A program made the translations under genes and the position numbers. The notes below the pieces were generated by a model that did not search any database, was not told the origin of the DNA, and saw only the letters and a program-made list of their open reading frames with translations. 64,000 bases of DNA from the NCBI GenBank assembly GCA_031292575.1, contig JARLGX010000008.1, positions 1-64,000 of the forward strand, read 5' to 3'. Of the stretch, positions 38,083 to 47,118 are shown in pieces. This stretch comes from Paludibacter sp. (GTDB lineage Bacteria > Bacteroidota > Bacteroidia > Bacteroidales > Paludibacteraceae). Numbering within the stretch: position 1 is the first letter of the stretch; each line of letters starts with the position of its first letter.

Positions 38083-38160
38083 CCAGTGAACTCAACCCTG
38101 TTATAATCCGTTTGTGGAATTATAATAATCCGTTATAAAAACCGTATTTGTAAGCTAAGC

Positions 38161-38202
38161 AAACAGGGAAAGCGTAAACGTTTTCCCTGTTTGCCTTTTT
38201 TT
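38161..38202 (+). terminator. terminator of the GH13 gene pair
   Basis: AAACAGGGAAA (38161-38171) pairs perfectly with TTTCCCTGTTT (38182-38192). It is followed by a seven-T tract. Confidence 0.9.
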
Positions 38203-38372
38203 AATGATTATATAACAGACAAGTATAATTATTTAACTTTGTGTGTTTATATCTTTGTTGTTATTTTTTAAGCATAGAGTTGTATTGTAAAGTTGCTAAT
38301 AATTAAATCGATAGTATATTAGTAATGACTTATTGAGATTAAGAACAATATGAATAAGTAATTCGGAGATTC

Positions 38373-39632
38373 GTGAAATTTAGAGATCTGCATCCAACCA
38401 CAAAACGGTTAATTCTGGCACGGGCATTTAGAAGTATTGGACAGGGAGCACTTGTTGTTGACTTGACGTTATATTTACATGCTTTAGGTTGGAATGGCTT
38501 TCATATTGGAGCGGTACTTAGTGCAGCAGGATTGTTTGGAGCGTTATTGAGTTTGGGTGTGGGCATAGCCAGCGACCGCATGCACAGAAGGCCATTTTTA
38601 ATTACCTATGAAAGCATTATACTTGTTTGCAGTATCATGGCTCTTCTCACAGCTCAAAGCATCATCTTAACCGGTATAATTGTTATTGCAGGATTCGGAC
38701 GTGGAGCGAATGGAGCCGCAGGGCCATTTTCGCCGGTTGAACAGGCCTGGCTTGCCGAAGAGATAGAGCCTGAGCGACGGGGATTGATTTACAGTTTAAA
38801 TACAGCACTTGGTTTTTTCGGTATGGCTTTTGGCGCGCTGCTGGCCATGTTTCCGGCGTTTATAAGCGTTTGGATAGATAAAACGCAGACAACCCGGGGG
38901 CTTCAACCCATAGCATTCCGTCCTCTGTTTCTGATTGTGATTGCCGCAACCGTGGTTAATCTGATCTTGATTTACGGTGCCAAAGAGCAATATTCCGGCA
39001 GGAAAACCGGGAGAACTACAAAGAAGACTAAAACCGAGAATGACACAAGAAAGCAGGAAAACAAAATGCTTACAGGGCTGGTTATTCTGAACTCTTTTAA
39101 TGGAATGGCTATCGGGTTAACGGGTCCGCTTATCTCTTATTGGTTTGCTATCCGGTTCGGAGTAGGTCCTTCGTCCATTGCACCAATGATGGCTGCTACA
39201 TTTTTTATTACAGGAGTTTCAGCTCTTTTGACAGGCAAAGTCAGCGAGCGGGTTGGCATTGTCAAGTCAGTAGTATGGACCCGATTTATTGGGTTAGTAT
39301 TATTAATTCTAATTCCACTCACTCCATTTTTCTGGTTAGCATCGGCATTATATATGTTACGCTCGGCATTTAACAGAGGATCCATTGGAGCCCGCCAGGC
39401 ATTAACGGTAGGGTTAGTTCGTGATGAGCGACGTGGTCTGGCAACGAGCTTGAATGCTATATCAATGCAACTTCCACAATCTGTAGGACCAAGTGTTGCA
39501 GGGTTGCTATTCAGTGCCGGCGAACTGCAACTGCCGTTTTATGTAGGAGCTTTGTTTCAGGGAATTTATTTAGTTATGTACAGCCGGTTCTTTCGACATC
39601 AGAATAAACCTCAAAGTGAGAACCGGCCTTAA
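38373..39632 (+). CDS. major facilitator superfamily transporter
   Basis: This 419-residue protein has about 12 transmembrane helices in two halves, separated by a basic cytoplasmic loop (KKTKTENDTRKQENK, near 215). The MFS loop 2-3 motif appears as GIASDRMHRRPF. The start is GTG at 38373; an ATG at 38350 runs into a stop after three codons. The substrate is not readable; drug or sugar efflux-type MFS are the closest pattern. It is probably a single-gene unit. Confidence 0.85.
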   Translation: MKFRDLHPTTKRLILARAFRSIGQGALVVDLTLYLHALGWNGFHIGAVLSAAGLFGALLSLGVGIASDRMHRRPFLITYESIILVCSIMALLTAQSIILTGIIVIAGFGRGANGAAGPFSPVEQAWLAEEIEPERRGLIYSLNTALGFFGMAFGALLAMFPAFISVWIDKTQTTRGLQPIAFRPLFLIVIAATVVNLILIYGAKEQYSGRKTGRTTKKTKTENDTRKQENKMLTGLVILNSFNGMAIGLTGPLISYWFAIRFGVGPSSIAPMMAATFFITGVSALLTGKVSERVGIVKSVVWTRFIGLVLLILIPLTPFFWLASALYMLRSAFNRGSIGARQALTVGLVRDERRGLATSLNAISMQLPQSVGPSVAGLLFSAGELQLPFYVGALFQGIYLVMYSRFFRHQNKPQSENRP

Positions 39633-39660
39633 TACATGCTTCATTCAACGATAAACTATC

Positions 39661-39969
39661 TTAAGCCTCTCCCCCACCAAAAGCCATTGGAACAGGAGGA
39701 ACAAAACCATTATCAGGAACTTTAATTTTGCCGTTTTGATGCTCAAACTTTGCAATATTTTCCTGCAAGGCAAAGAGCAAGCGTTTAGCATGTTCGGGTG
39801 TAAGGATGATGCGCGATTTTACGTTAGCCTTTGGTGTGCCCGGCATAATGCGGATAAAATCAATTACAAATTCCGAAGTAGAATGTGAAATAATAGCCAG
39901 GTTGGAATAAATACCTTCGGCCACTTCGGGCGAAAGTTCAATGTTTAATTGGTTTTCTTGGTTTTCCAT
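39661..39969 (-). CDS. DUF3467 domain protein
   Basis: The protein has 102 residues. It contains GIYSNLAIISHSTSEFVIDF and RIILTPEHAKRLLFALQENI, the family signature. DUF3467 proteins are common in Bacteroidetes and have no assigned function. The protein is small, soluble and acidic. It converges with the MFS gene; no operon partner. Confidence 0.9.
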   Translation of the reverse strand: MENQENQLNIELSPEVAEGIYSNLAIISHSTSEFVIDFIRIMPGTPKANVKSRIILTPEHAKRLLFALQENIAKFEHQNGKIKVPDNGFVPPVPMAFGGGEA

Positions 39970-40159
39970 TGTTTTGTTGTTTTAATTTTAAAGCAGAACT
40001 AAACCCGCTTCCTAAGTATCTTTACGCTATACAAAGATAAGCTTTTTTATTAAAGCGAAAAAACCTGAACGGAATTAAGCTGAAATTGGGATAAGTAAAC
40101 TGTATGATTGTAAATAAAGAGTTATGCCCCGGAGCATTTATAAAATAGAATATATCCTA

Positions 40160-40470
40160 TGTGGGTTTTTACTCCAAACTTCACTTCATTCTTTTGCTTG
40201 GATTAAAAAACAAAGCAGAAAAGTTTAAGACTGCGTCCGTTTTATTCAAAAAACCAGCGTTCGAAAAGCTAAAATCACCAAACTCATCCCTTTGGTCGTC
40301 AAGCAAGGAGTATTTTCGCGCCTTCCTCACTTATTTTTGGATTCACCGGACGGGGTGGGTCGTTAGCAGACATTGGGATATTCCGGGGCACAACCGAACA
40401 GACGTTCATTTTAAGCCTTTCATTCAGACCGAACCGCCTGTTAATAACTCTGCTCATTTTACATAAAAAA
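40160..40470. repeat. probable dispersed intergenic repeat, no credible gene
   Basis: The 39970-40587 gap holds a GC-richer stretch beginning near TTCATTCTTTTGCTTGGAT. To me it resembles a non-coding sequence family seen between genes in many Bacteroidetes. A 101-codon frame exists here but has no recognisable domain and odd composition, so I do not call it a gene. The rest of the gap is AT-rich with nothing evident. Confidence 0.35.
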
Positions 40471-40587
40471 TGTATTGTAAAATAAAATATAAATTATTAT
40501 TTTTGCAACTTTAATTTTTAAGAATAGTCAATTACTTTTATCTGACTGATTATTGTTTATATCCTTCGTTTGCCGAAATGAATTATT

Positions 40588-41427
40588 ATGAAGGGAAAAA
40601 GAAAGAAATTCATTAACCTTATCATGCCACGCCTGTTTACAAATACCAATAGGCAGGTCTATTTTTGGGGCATCTCGCTCTGTTTGGTAATAGTGCTTAA
40701 CTGCCAGCACCCTTTCGGCGAATATACCTGGCATCTTCCGCATCATCACTTGATACTTACAGGCTTGGGATGCCTGTTTATGCTCACGGTTATGCTATTC
40801 TATGGCGTTTTACCCCGTATGTTCCGTAATTATTATGCACTGAGCAACTGGACAGTGGGTAAAGAGACCGTTAATATGGTCATCTTTTTTGTTGCAAGTT
40901 GCCTGGTTAACTGGATATATATGTCAATGATTATTGCACCGCAATACGGCACACTTATGTACGCAATACGCATCCTGTCGTTCACACTCACTTTCAATGC
41001 TGCGCCTATCGTGCTGGTAATATTTATCCAAACCACCACTCATTTAGTCCACAAGTTTGTGATTTCGGAGACAGAAACACTGGACATCAAATCTACTCAA
41101 TCCCACATGTTTAACAACAAACCGTTTTTGATACACGACATTCTGCTCTTCGCACAGGACAGCAATTACTATCTAATGCATTATCTGCAAAACGAGGAAG
41201 TAGTGGTAGAAAGGATAAGAGGAAGCATGAAGCAGCTTAGTGACGATATGAAACAGTACACACAATTCAGGCACTGCCACACGTCGTACCTGGTAAATAC
41301 CGACAGAATTGAATACTACTGCAAACGCCGTGGAAGTAGAAGGCTGAAAATCGCACATTATGACAAAGAAATATCGGTGGCGTATAATTTCAGAAATGAT
41401 TTCAATCAATACACGAGGAGCAAATAA
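40588..41427 (+). CDS. membrane-anchored LytTR-type transcriptional regulator
   Basis: This 279-residue protein has four hydrophobic segments (about 24-40, 52-75, 95-115, 125-150). A C-terminal LytTR DNA-binding domain follows at about 175-279 (ILLFAQDSNYYLMHYL, FRHCHTSYLVNTDRIEYY). LytTR proteins bind imperfect direct repeats. Without a receiver domain, the membrane part presumably senses a signal directly. No histidine kinase is adjacent. It lies immediately before the repeat-rich zone. Confidence 0.85.
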   Translation: MKGKRKKFINLIMPRLFTNTNRQVYFWGISLCLVIVLNCQHPFGEYTWHLPHHHLILTGLGCLFMLTVMLFYGVLPRMFRNYYALSNWTVGKETVNMVIFFVASCLVNWIYMSMIIAPQYGTLMYAIRILSFTLTFNAAPIVLVIFIQTTTHLVHKFVISETETLDIKSTQSHMFNNKPFLIHDILLFAQDSNYYLMHYLQNEEVVVERIRGSMKQLSDDMKQYTQFRHCHTSYLVNTDRIEYYCKRRGSRRLKIAHYDKEISVAYNFRNDFNQYTRSK

Positions 41428-41538
41428 AAAAATGCTTGGCGGGCAGGACAATAATAAAATGTAATGCTTATCCGCAAAAGCTCCTAAAGACATCATATAC
41501 TATGACCAGCCTTATCAAAATCAATAATTCTTTTTCAA

Positions 41539-41630
41539 ACCACTAATTACACTAATTTACACGAACCAACAATCAGCGCAAGCTAATAATATACGTGTAT
41601 TTTCGTGAGAATTCGTGGAATTGGTGGTTC
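41539..41630. repeat. intergenic stem-loop repeat (ACCACTAATT...AATTGGTGGT type)
   Basis: ACCACTAATT (41539-41548) pairs imperfectly with AATTGGTGGT (41619-41628). Further complementary blocks (TTTACACGAA / TTCGTGAGAATTCGTGG) lie inside. This kind of non-coding stem-loop is common between Bacteroidetes genes. Confidence 0.45.
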
Positions 41631-41740
41631 ATATTTCTTCATTCATTGTAAAACCTCATCTTTGAAGCCTAAATATGTATCATTATTTGATTAGGCTTTA
41701 AATTTAGGACACTTTGCGGATAATCATGTAAAAACGTTTC

Positions 41741-41815
41741 CCGCAGATAGCGCTAATCTGCGCAGATTCTTACATATCAGCATTTATCTGCGTAATCTGC
41801 AGAAGAATCATATTA
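41741..41815. repeat. CGCAGAT palindromic repeat cluster
   Basis: CGCAGAT (41742-41748) and ATCTGCG (41756-41762) form a tight palindrome. Further ATCTGCG / AATCTGCAG copies follow to about 41811. It is non-coding and probably a dispersed repeat. The rest of 41816-42236 shows nothing I can support beyond loose repetition of CGTCCCA and CATCTAAAT. Confidence 0.45.
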
Positions 41816-42256
41816 TACATTTTGTTCCAAACTTGAAATGCTACATACCTTTTTGAACCGCATCTTTAGAAAGAGTTCAAGCCCTTAGCGGACAGTTCAA
41901 AATCGAATCAATCCTTGTCCAACCATCCAAATTAACGTTTATACGTCCCAAAAAATGCACGAAGCGTCCCAGCTTCATTTAAATCTCCCAAAAAGCCATC
42001 TAAATATCCCAGACCCTTAAGATTTATTGAAACAGCTTTTATATTTGACACGTTTTTCGGAGGAAAAAACATCCCTGCGCATTGACGGAACACGATACGC
42101 GTAGTGTAAAAACAAATGTTGTACGAATCGAAAGCAGTAAGTTTTGAAAAGATGCTTATAGGGCATTGAGCGGAAGCATAACTTGGTCAACAACATCCGA
42201 CTGCGTCCATTTCGGACAATGCTGAAACCAAATACAGAACAACTGCCTGACAAGCG

Positions 42257-42749
42257 AACGCATCTGACGAAGACGATAACGCATCTGTCGGTAAAGGTGA
42301 ACGCATCTGACGAAGACGATAACGCATCTGTCAGTCGAGGTGAACGCATCTGACGAGGACGATAACGCATCTGTCGGTAAAGGTGAACGCATCTGACGAA
42401 GACGATAACGCATCTGTCGGTCGAGGTGAACGCATCTGACGAAGACGATAACGCATCTGTCGGTAAAGGTGAACGCATCTGACGAAGACGATAACGCATC
42501 TGTTGGTCAAGGTGAAGGCATCTGACGAAGACGATAACGCATCTGTCGGTAAAGGTGAACGCATCTGACGAAGACGATAACGCATCTGTCGGTCGAGGTG
42601 AACGCGTCTGACGAGGACGATAAAGCATCTGTCGGTCGAGGTGAACGCATCTGACGAGGACGATAACGCATCTGACGGTCAAGGTGAACGCATCTGACGA
42701 AGACGATAACGCATCTGACGAACAAGCGAACACGTCTGACAAACAAGCG
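42257..42749. repeat. 43-bp tandem repeat array, about 11 units
   Basis: Units start at 42257, 42300, 42343, 42386, 42429, 42472, 42515, 42558, 42601, 42644 and 42687, an exact 43-bp period. Each unit is two related halves of 21 and 22 bp, both opening with AACGCATCTG: the first continues ACGAAGACGAT, the second TCGGTAAAGGTG. In units 1-8 the second half alternates GTAAAGG with GTCGAGG or GTCAAGG, giving an 86-bp higher-order period. The array decays into AACACGTCTGAC at its right end. The period is not a multiple of three and plus-strand frames are closed by GATAACG, so it is unlikely to code. It is not a CRISPR, since nothing in it varies like a spacer. Confidence 0.95.
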
Positions 42750-42803
42750 AAAGGTATTGAATGTGTGCGAAATAGGGTAATATGCTATGTTAGCATACTT
42801 GAT

Positions 42804-43300
42804 TTTACCGCCCCAAGCCCCTAAAGGGGATGTGAAGAGTGGTTTGCGTTGTTTGTTGGTATTTGGCTAACCAAATCATGACCGTAGAAGAACTATAATT
42901 CCAAAATGCGAAATCAAATTCATATAAGTAGTAGAAATTAAATAATGTCGTATTCTTCAGAAAATAGTTAGATAATACGGTTGTAATTTCAAGTCCCCTT
43001 TAGGGGAACCAACGGTCAGTGACCAAAGGGAGATAATTAGGGGCGGTTTTTAAATATATTTTACCGCCCCAAGCCCCTAAAGGGGATGTATAATACCATT
43101 GTCTCTGAAATCTTAAACCTAACAGGCTATTATTTTAAATACAGATAAGTAAGTAGAATTAAACAATGCGCATTTTTCAAAAAAATGTTCTTACAAGACA
43201 GTTGTAACTTCAAGCCCCTAAAGGGGATGTATAAATACCATTGTCTCTGAAATCGTAAACCCAACAGGCAATTATTTCGAATACAGATAATCACGGATCA
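42804..43300. repeat. CCCCTAAAGGGG repeats and tandem duplication upstream of the 43.3-kb gene
   Basis: TTTTACCGCCCCAAGCCCC with the following TAAAGGGGATGT occurs at 42804-42832 and 43059-43089, and a shorter copy lies at 43211-43233. GGGGCGGT (43040-43047) and ACCGCCCC (43063-43070) form a stem. The stretch from 43071 (CCATTGTCTCTGAAATC block) is repeated about 142 bp later, and an older diverged copy begins near 42929. There is no gene in this 590-bp region. The repeats are related to those around tsf and rpsB. Confidence 0.75.
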
Positions 43301-43341
43301 CCTTAAGTAACTATATTACAAACATTTTAAATTCTAAAATT

Positions 43342-44247
43342 ATGACTTCAAAACAAAGCAGTATTTATTCAATGCTAAGACGTGTGGTTTCATTTTTAAA
43401 AAAGAACAGTGCTGTGTTTGCGCTCCTGACAGTATTCAATGATTTGCTTACCCCGCTCGAGGCAAACCTTACCGAGATTGACTTGCTGAAGGAACAACAA
43501 AGTGCCGACATTACAGGACTGAGAAAAAAGAAAGAATCGTTACGCATAACTGCCTATCAAAAGGCAATGGAAATTTGTAATGCACTTCAGGTATTTGCTA
43601 AAATATCGGGCGACGTGGTACTTGCCGACGAGATAAAATATACCGAAACGGACCTGCGAAAATGCTCTGATAATGAATTGGACAGCAATTTAGGCGTGAT
43701 TTACTCGGCAGCGTTGCGCAACAAAGACGAGTTAATTGCTTATGGCATCACCGAAGAAAAACTAACCGGTTATAAAGCAGCCATAGATAATTATAAAGCA
43801 GCCATAGGAACGCCGAAATCAGGCACTATAGAACGGAAACAAATCACCGACCGCTTAGCCTACTTGTTTGACGCTGAAATGGTTATTCTGGAAAAAATTG
43901 ATTTGCTGGTGGAAACATTCAAGTTTTCGAATCCTTCATTTTATGCCGAATACCACGATAACCGCAAAGTGAACTATTACCCAACGTACCTGATGGTAAA
44001 CAGTACAATAACCGATGCCGCAACAGGCCTTGGATTGCTGGGAGTAAAAATATCTTTTGCACTGAATGGTGTTACCGTGTTGGAAAAGCTAACGGGCGAC
44101 GGGGGCGGTATAAAGATTAAATCCATTGAAGCAGGCATATACGCCATAGGACTAACCAAAACAGGCTATATAGCCCAAACGCTGACGGTGAACATCACGG
44201 GCGACGACCTTGTAACCATAACGGCAGCCATGGTAAAAGAAAGCTAA
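43342..44247 (+). CDS. helical protein with C-terminal carboxypeptidase-regulatory-like domain, function unknown
   Basis: This 301-residue protein has no signal peptide. Residues 1-210 are almost entirely helical, with leucine-rich amphipathic stretches (NDLLTPLEANLTEIDLLKEQQ; NKDELIAYGITEEKL), suggesting a four-helix bundle. From about 217 a beta-sandwich of the carboxypeptidase-regulatory type follows (VNSTITDAATGLGLLGVKI, GIYAIGLTKTGY). I do not recognise the family by name. It is a single-gene unit with a strong terminator at 44272-44306, and it sits right after the tandem-repeat zone. That placement may be meaningful, because the repeats form its entire upstream region. Confidence 0.75.
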   Translation: MTSKQSSIYSMLRRVVSFLKKNSAVFALLTVFNDLLTPLEANLTEIDLLKEQQSADITGLRKKKESLRITAYQKAMEICNALQVFAKISGDVVLADEIKYTETDLRKCSDNELDSNLGVIYSAALRNKDELIAYGITEEKLTGYKAAIDNYKAAIGTPKSGTIERKQITDRLAYLFDAEMVILEKIDLLVETFKFSNPSFYAEYHDNRKVNYYPTYLMVNSTITDAATGLGLLGVKISFALNGVTVLEKLTGDGGGIKIKSIEAGIYAIGLTKTGYIAQTLTVNITGDDLVTITAAMVKES

Positions 44248-44271
44248 ATTAATTGAAAAAAAGGTGATTAT

Positions 44272-44306
44272 AAACTGTTCCAAAATCTGAGATTTTGGAA
44301 CAGTTT
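44272..44306 (+). terminator. strong terminator of the 43.3-kb gene
   Basis: A perfect 16-bp stem, 44272-44287 with 44291-44306 (AAACTGTTCC...GGAACAGTTT), has a TGA loop and is flanked by A and T runs. Confidence 0.85.
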
Positions 44307-44870
44307 TAATTTAAGAGAGAAAAGCAGGATGCAGCCTGCGGCGTTTACCGGAAACCTGAAAACCGCAAACCCAACGTAATTTATACACATATCACTACCT
44401 ACAAAATTGACATGATTAAGAATTAGTTGGATAAATTAAAATAAACATAGAAAAAATAATGATGTTTAAAAAAAAGTTTTTACCTTTGGGGCTGGATTTA
44501 AGTAAAATATAAACTAAAGCAATAAAAAAGAGCAGCTAGTTAAATTCCTGTAAGAACAGCTATGTTAAACAACTATATTTTTGTAAAATACTATTTATTA
44601 GCAACGTAAGATTATATGTGTTTTCTATAAAACGGATATATGTGCAATGCCATAGTACATACAGGATTTAGAATTACACATATAATGGTGTTAGCAGCCA
44701 AGTGTAAAAAAAAGAAAAGATTACCGTTATAACGAGATTTAATTCATTTTAAAGCATAGCATAAGAAAATAAACTTTGAAACAGAAAGATCAAATACAAG
44801 AAAACTATTCCACTTATAGACTCTAAATTTAACGAATCAAATAGAGCTTTTATAACAATATCACTTTAAA
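44307..44870. other. AT-rich intergenic region before the six-gene operon
   Basis: No ORF of substance is present. A motif TTAGCAGCCAAGTGTAAAAA at 44691-44710 has a near-copy at 50754-50773, just beyond the operon. TTTACCTTTG near 44479-44488 contains TACCTTTG, a possible -7 element, but it is nearly 400 nt from the first start codon. Otherwise nothing recognisable. Confidence 0.5.
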
Positions 44871-46091
44871 ATGAGGAAAAAAAATACAAAAAAAAATATT
44901 GATTTTGATTATTGGAATTTAATAAAATCTAGTGATAGACCTTTAGAAATTGGAATTATTGATGCAGACCTTCTTGACCAAGGCACCCGTCATCCAAATC
45001 TTGCTTTATTGAAAATATCTGGGTATTGCAAGAAGTTTAAACATAATATAAAATTAATAACTGATTATTCTGAAATTATCGAGGAGTGCCAACAAAACAA
45101 ATACGACATATTGTTAATGTCAAAGGTTTTTAAGTTTACACAAATTCCATCTGAAATTCTTTCTAAGATTGAGAATAATGAGATTGTTATTGGTGGAACT
45201 GGTTTTTTTGACATGGACAGCCCAGAACTTCCTTATGAAATTGAGCATGAAATGCCTGATTATGATTTATATACTGATTACATTACTAAACAAACAGATA
45301 ATTTCACCAAGGATGTAGTCAAGTATGATGATTATATAAATTTTTCAATTGGTTTTACAACAAGGGGTTGCTTTAGAAAATGTAGTTTTTGCGTTAACAG
45401 AAAATACGATAGAGTTTATAAGCATTCACCAATTTCGGAATTTATAGACCCGAAAAGAAAAGGTATTTATTTATGGGATGATAATTTTATGGCATCTTCT
45501 GATTTTCACAATATACTTGATGAATTAATATCAACTGGAAAACCCTTTCAATTTAGGCAGGGATTAGATATCCGTTTAATGACAGATAAAAAAGCGGAAA
45601 GACTTGCAAATGTAAAATATAAAGGTGATTTCATATTTGCATTTGACCATATTGAAGATGCTAATAAGATTAGTGAAAAATTAAAAATTTGGAGAAAATA
45701 CTCTAAAAAATCTACTAAATTATATGTTCTAACTGGATATGAGAGTCAAGATGAAATAGATATTGAGAATACTTTTAAACGCATTAAGATAATTATGGAA
45801 CATGGATGTTTGCCTTACATAATGAGATATGAAGATTATACAAAATCGAGATTCAGGTCATTGTATATTCAATTAGCTAGGTGGTGTAATCAACCCAATT
45901 TCCTAAAAAAGAAAAGCTTTAGGCAGTATTGTATCGCAAATGAAGATTATCATCAATCAAATACAAAAGTTATAAAAGAATATTGTTCTAGCTACAAAGC
46001 AATGATAGATTTCGAAATGGAATTTCCAGAAATCTCTAAAAAATATTACGATTTAAGATTTGAAGAAATTAATCAGTATAAAAACAAATAA
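44871..46091 (+). CDS. radical SAM protein with N-terminal B12-binding-like domain
   Basis: The protein has 406 residues. Residues about 25-130 resemble a Rossmann/cobalamin-binding-like domain (IGIIDADLLDQGTRHPNLALL). The radical SAM core follows, with the 4Fe-4S ligands Cys167, Cys171 and Cys174 in RGCFRKCSFC. LWDDNFMASSDF and FRQGLDIRLM are typical barrel strands. It has no TRAM or second cluster-binding region, so it is not MiaB/RimO. The enzyme would cleave SAM reductively; the substrate is unknown. It is the first gene of a tight six-gene operon (12 bp to the next). A nucleic-acid substrate is suggested only by the company it keeps. Confidence 0.82.
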   Translation: MRKKNTKKNIDFDYWNLIKSSDRPLEIGIIDADLLDQGTRHPNLALLKISGYCKKFKHNIKLITDYSEIIEECQQNKYDILLMSKVFKFTQIPSEILSKIENNEIVIGGTGFFDMDSPELPYEIEHEMPDYDLYTDYITKQTDNFTKDVVKYDDYINFSIGFTTRGCFRKCSFCVNRKYDRVYKHSPISEFIDPKRKGIYLWDDNFMASSDFHNILDELISTGKPFQFRQGLDIRLMTDKKAERLANVKYKGDFIFAFDHIEDANKISEKLKIWRKYSKKSTKLYVLTGYESQDEIDIENTFKRIKIIMEHGCLPYIMRYEDYTKSRFRSLYIQLARWCNQPNFLKKKSFRQYCIANEDYHQSNTKVIKEYCSSYKAMIDFEMEFPEISKKYYDLRFEEINQYKNK

Positions 46092-46103
46092 TCTGAATCC
46101 AAA

Positions 46104-47114
46104 ATGAAACCAAAGTACATTGAATTAGACATCGAAGATGTTCATCTTGATTTAGGCAACCCTAGAATCAAACAATATCTTGAAATTTACTCAGGTGAAA
46201 TAACAAGTGAAGCGATTGCCCTAGCTCTTACAAATCCGGGAAATGGCGATTCATCGACCTCTTATAATACCTTAAAAGAATCTATTAAAGTCAGTGGTGG
46301 GATTATACATCCAATTATTGTAAACAAAGAAAAAGATGGGAAATTAATTGTAATTGAGGGTAATACGAGACTTCAAATCTACAAAGAATTTCTTTTATCA
46401 AACCCTTCAGGTCCTTGGGATAAAATTAGTTCAATTGTATATGATAATTTGACTGATTCTGAAAAACACTCTATAAGATTACAATCACATTTAGTTGGAC
46501 CTCGAGAATGGGATCCATATTCAAAAGCAAAATATTTACACCAACTTAGTGAAATTGAACATTTACCAATGCCTACAATAATTTCAATGTGTGGAGGTAA
46601 TAGTTCGGAAATAAATAAGCTAATAAGTGCATATCGGGACATGCAAGTGTATTATTCAAAAGCAGTTACTGAAAAAGGGGATGATTTTGACATTCGGGAA
46701 TTTTCAAAATTTATTGAATTACAACGTTCTACAATTACATTTGCTTTAACTTCCAAAGGTTTTTCTAAAGAAGATTTTGCAAAATGGGTTGTAAATGATA
46801 ATGTTGATACAGCACAAAATGTTAGACAATTACCAGCTGTTCTAAAAGATCAAGAAGCTTTAAAAGTTTTTCTTAAAAAGAATATATCTGAAGCGGTAAA
46901 GAAAATTGCTGTGACAGAAAATTCACATAATGAATTAAATAATATAGCCTATGATATTTTAGGTGCAAAATTTCTAGAATCACTTAACAGATTAGAATAT
47001 CAAGAAGTGAAAAAATTAAGTAATGATCCAAGTTATGATAAAAAGAAAACCATGCTTCTGTCTATCTATGAAGTTTTACAAGATATAATGAAGGATATTC
47101 AACAAGAAGATTAG
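46104..47114 (+). CDS. ParB/sulfiredoxin-fold protein, copy 1
   Basis: The protein has 336 residues. The N-terminal ParB-like domain reads LDLGNPRIKQYL, GGIIHPIIV and KLIVIEGNTRLQIY; Arg89 in EGNTRL is the nucleotide-phosphate-binding position in ParB folds. About 47 residues later comes GPREWDPY (Trp136), a second block shared with the paralogue at 49011. A helical middle follows (MPTIISMCGGNSSEINKLI, possible helix-turn-helix) and a charged C-terminus. Chromosome partitioning is unlikely; ParB-like proteins also occur in phage and DNA-modification modules (for example DpdB). It is cotranscribed with the radical SAM and nuclease genes. Confidence 0.78.
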   Translation: MKPKYIELDIEDVHLDLGNPRIKQYLEIYSGEITSEAIALALTNPGNGDSSTSYNTLKESIKVSGGIIHPIIVNKEKDGKLIVIEGNTRLQIYKEFLLSNPSGPWDKISSIVYDNLTDSEKHSIRLQSHLVGPREWDPYSKAKYLHQLSEIEHLPMPTIISMCGGNSSEINKLISAYRDMQVYYSKAVTEKGDDFDIREFSKFIELQRSTITFALTSKGFSKEDFAKWVVNDNVDTAQNVRQLPAVLKDQEALKVFLKKNISEAVKKIAVTENSHNELNNIAYDILGAKFLESLNRLEYQEVKKLSNDPSYDKKKTMLLSIYEVLQDIMKDIQQED

Positions 47115-47118
47115 TGAT

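Noticed and set aside
40161-40466. 101-codon gene on the plus strand
   Set aside because: No domain, unusual composition, and the DNA looks like a dispersed non-coding repeat.
42017-42742. Protein-coding gene of 241 codons on the minus strand across the tandem array
   Set aside because: All three minus-strand frames are open because of the repeat composition. The translation is a low-complexity repeat with no domain, signal or plausible start context.
42257-42749. CRISPR or TIGR-type guide array
   Set aside because: The interval between AACGCATCTG cores is itself repeated with only a few changes; there are no unique spacers and no Cas, Nop-domain or other guide-associated gene nearby.
44871-46091. 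MiaB/RimO-type tRNA or ribosomal methylthiotransferase
   Set aside because: It lacks the N-terminal three-Cys UPF0004 domain and the C-terminal TRAM domain; only the radical SAM core and a B12-like domain are seen.
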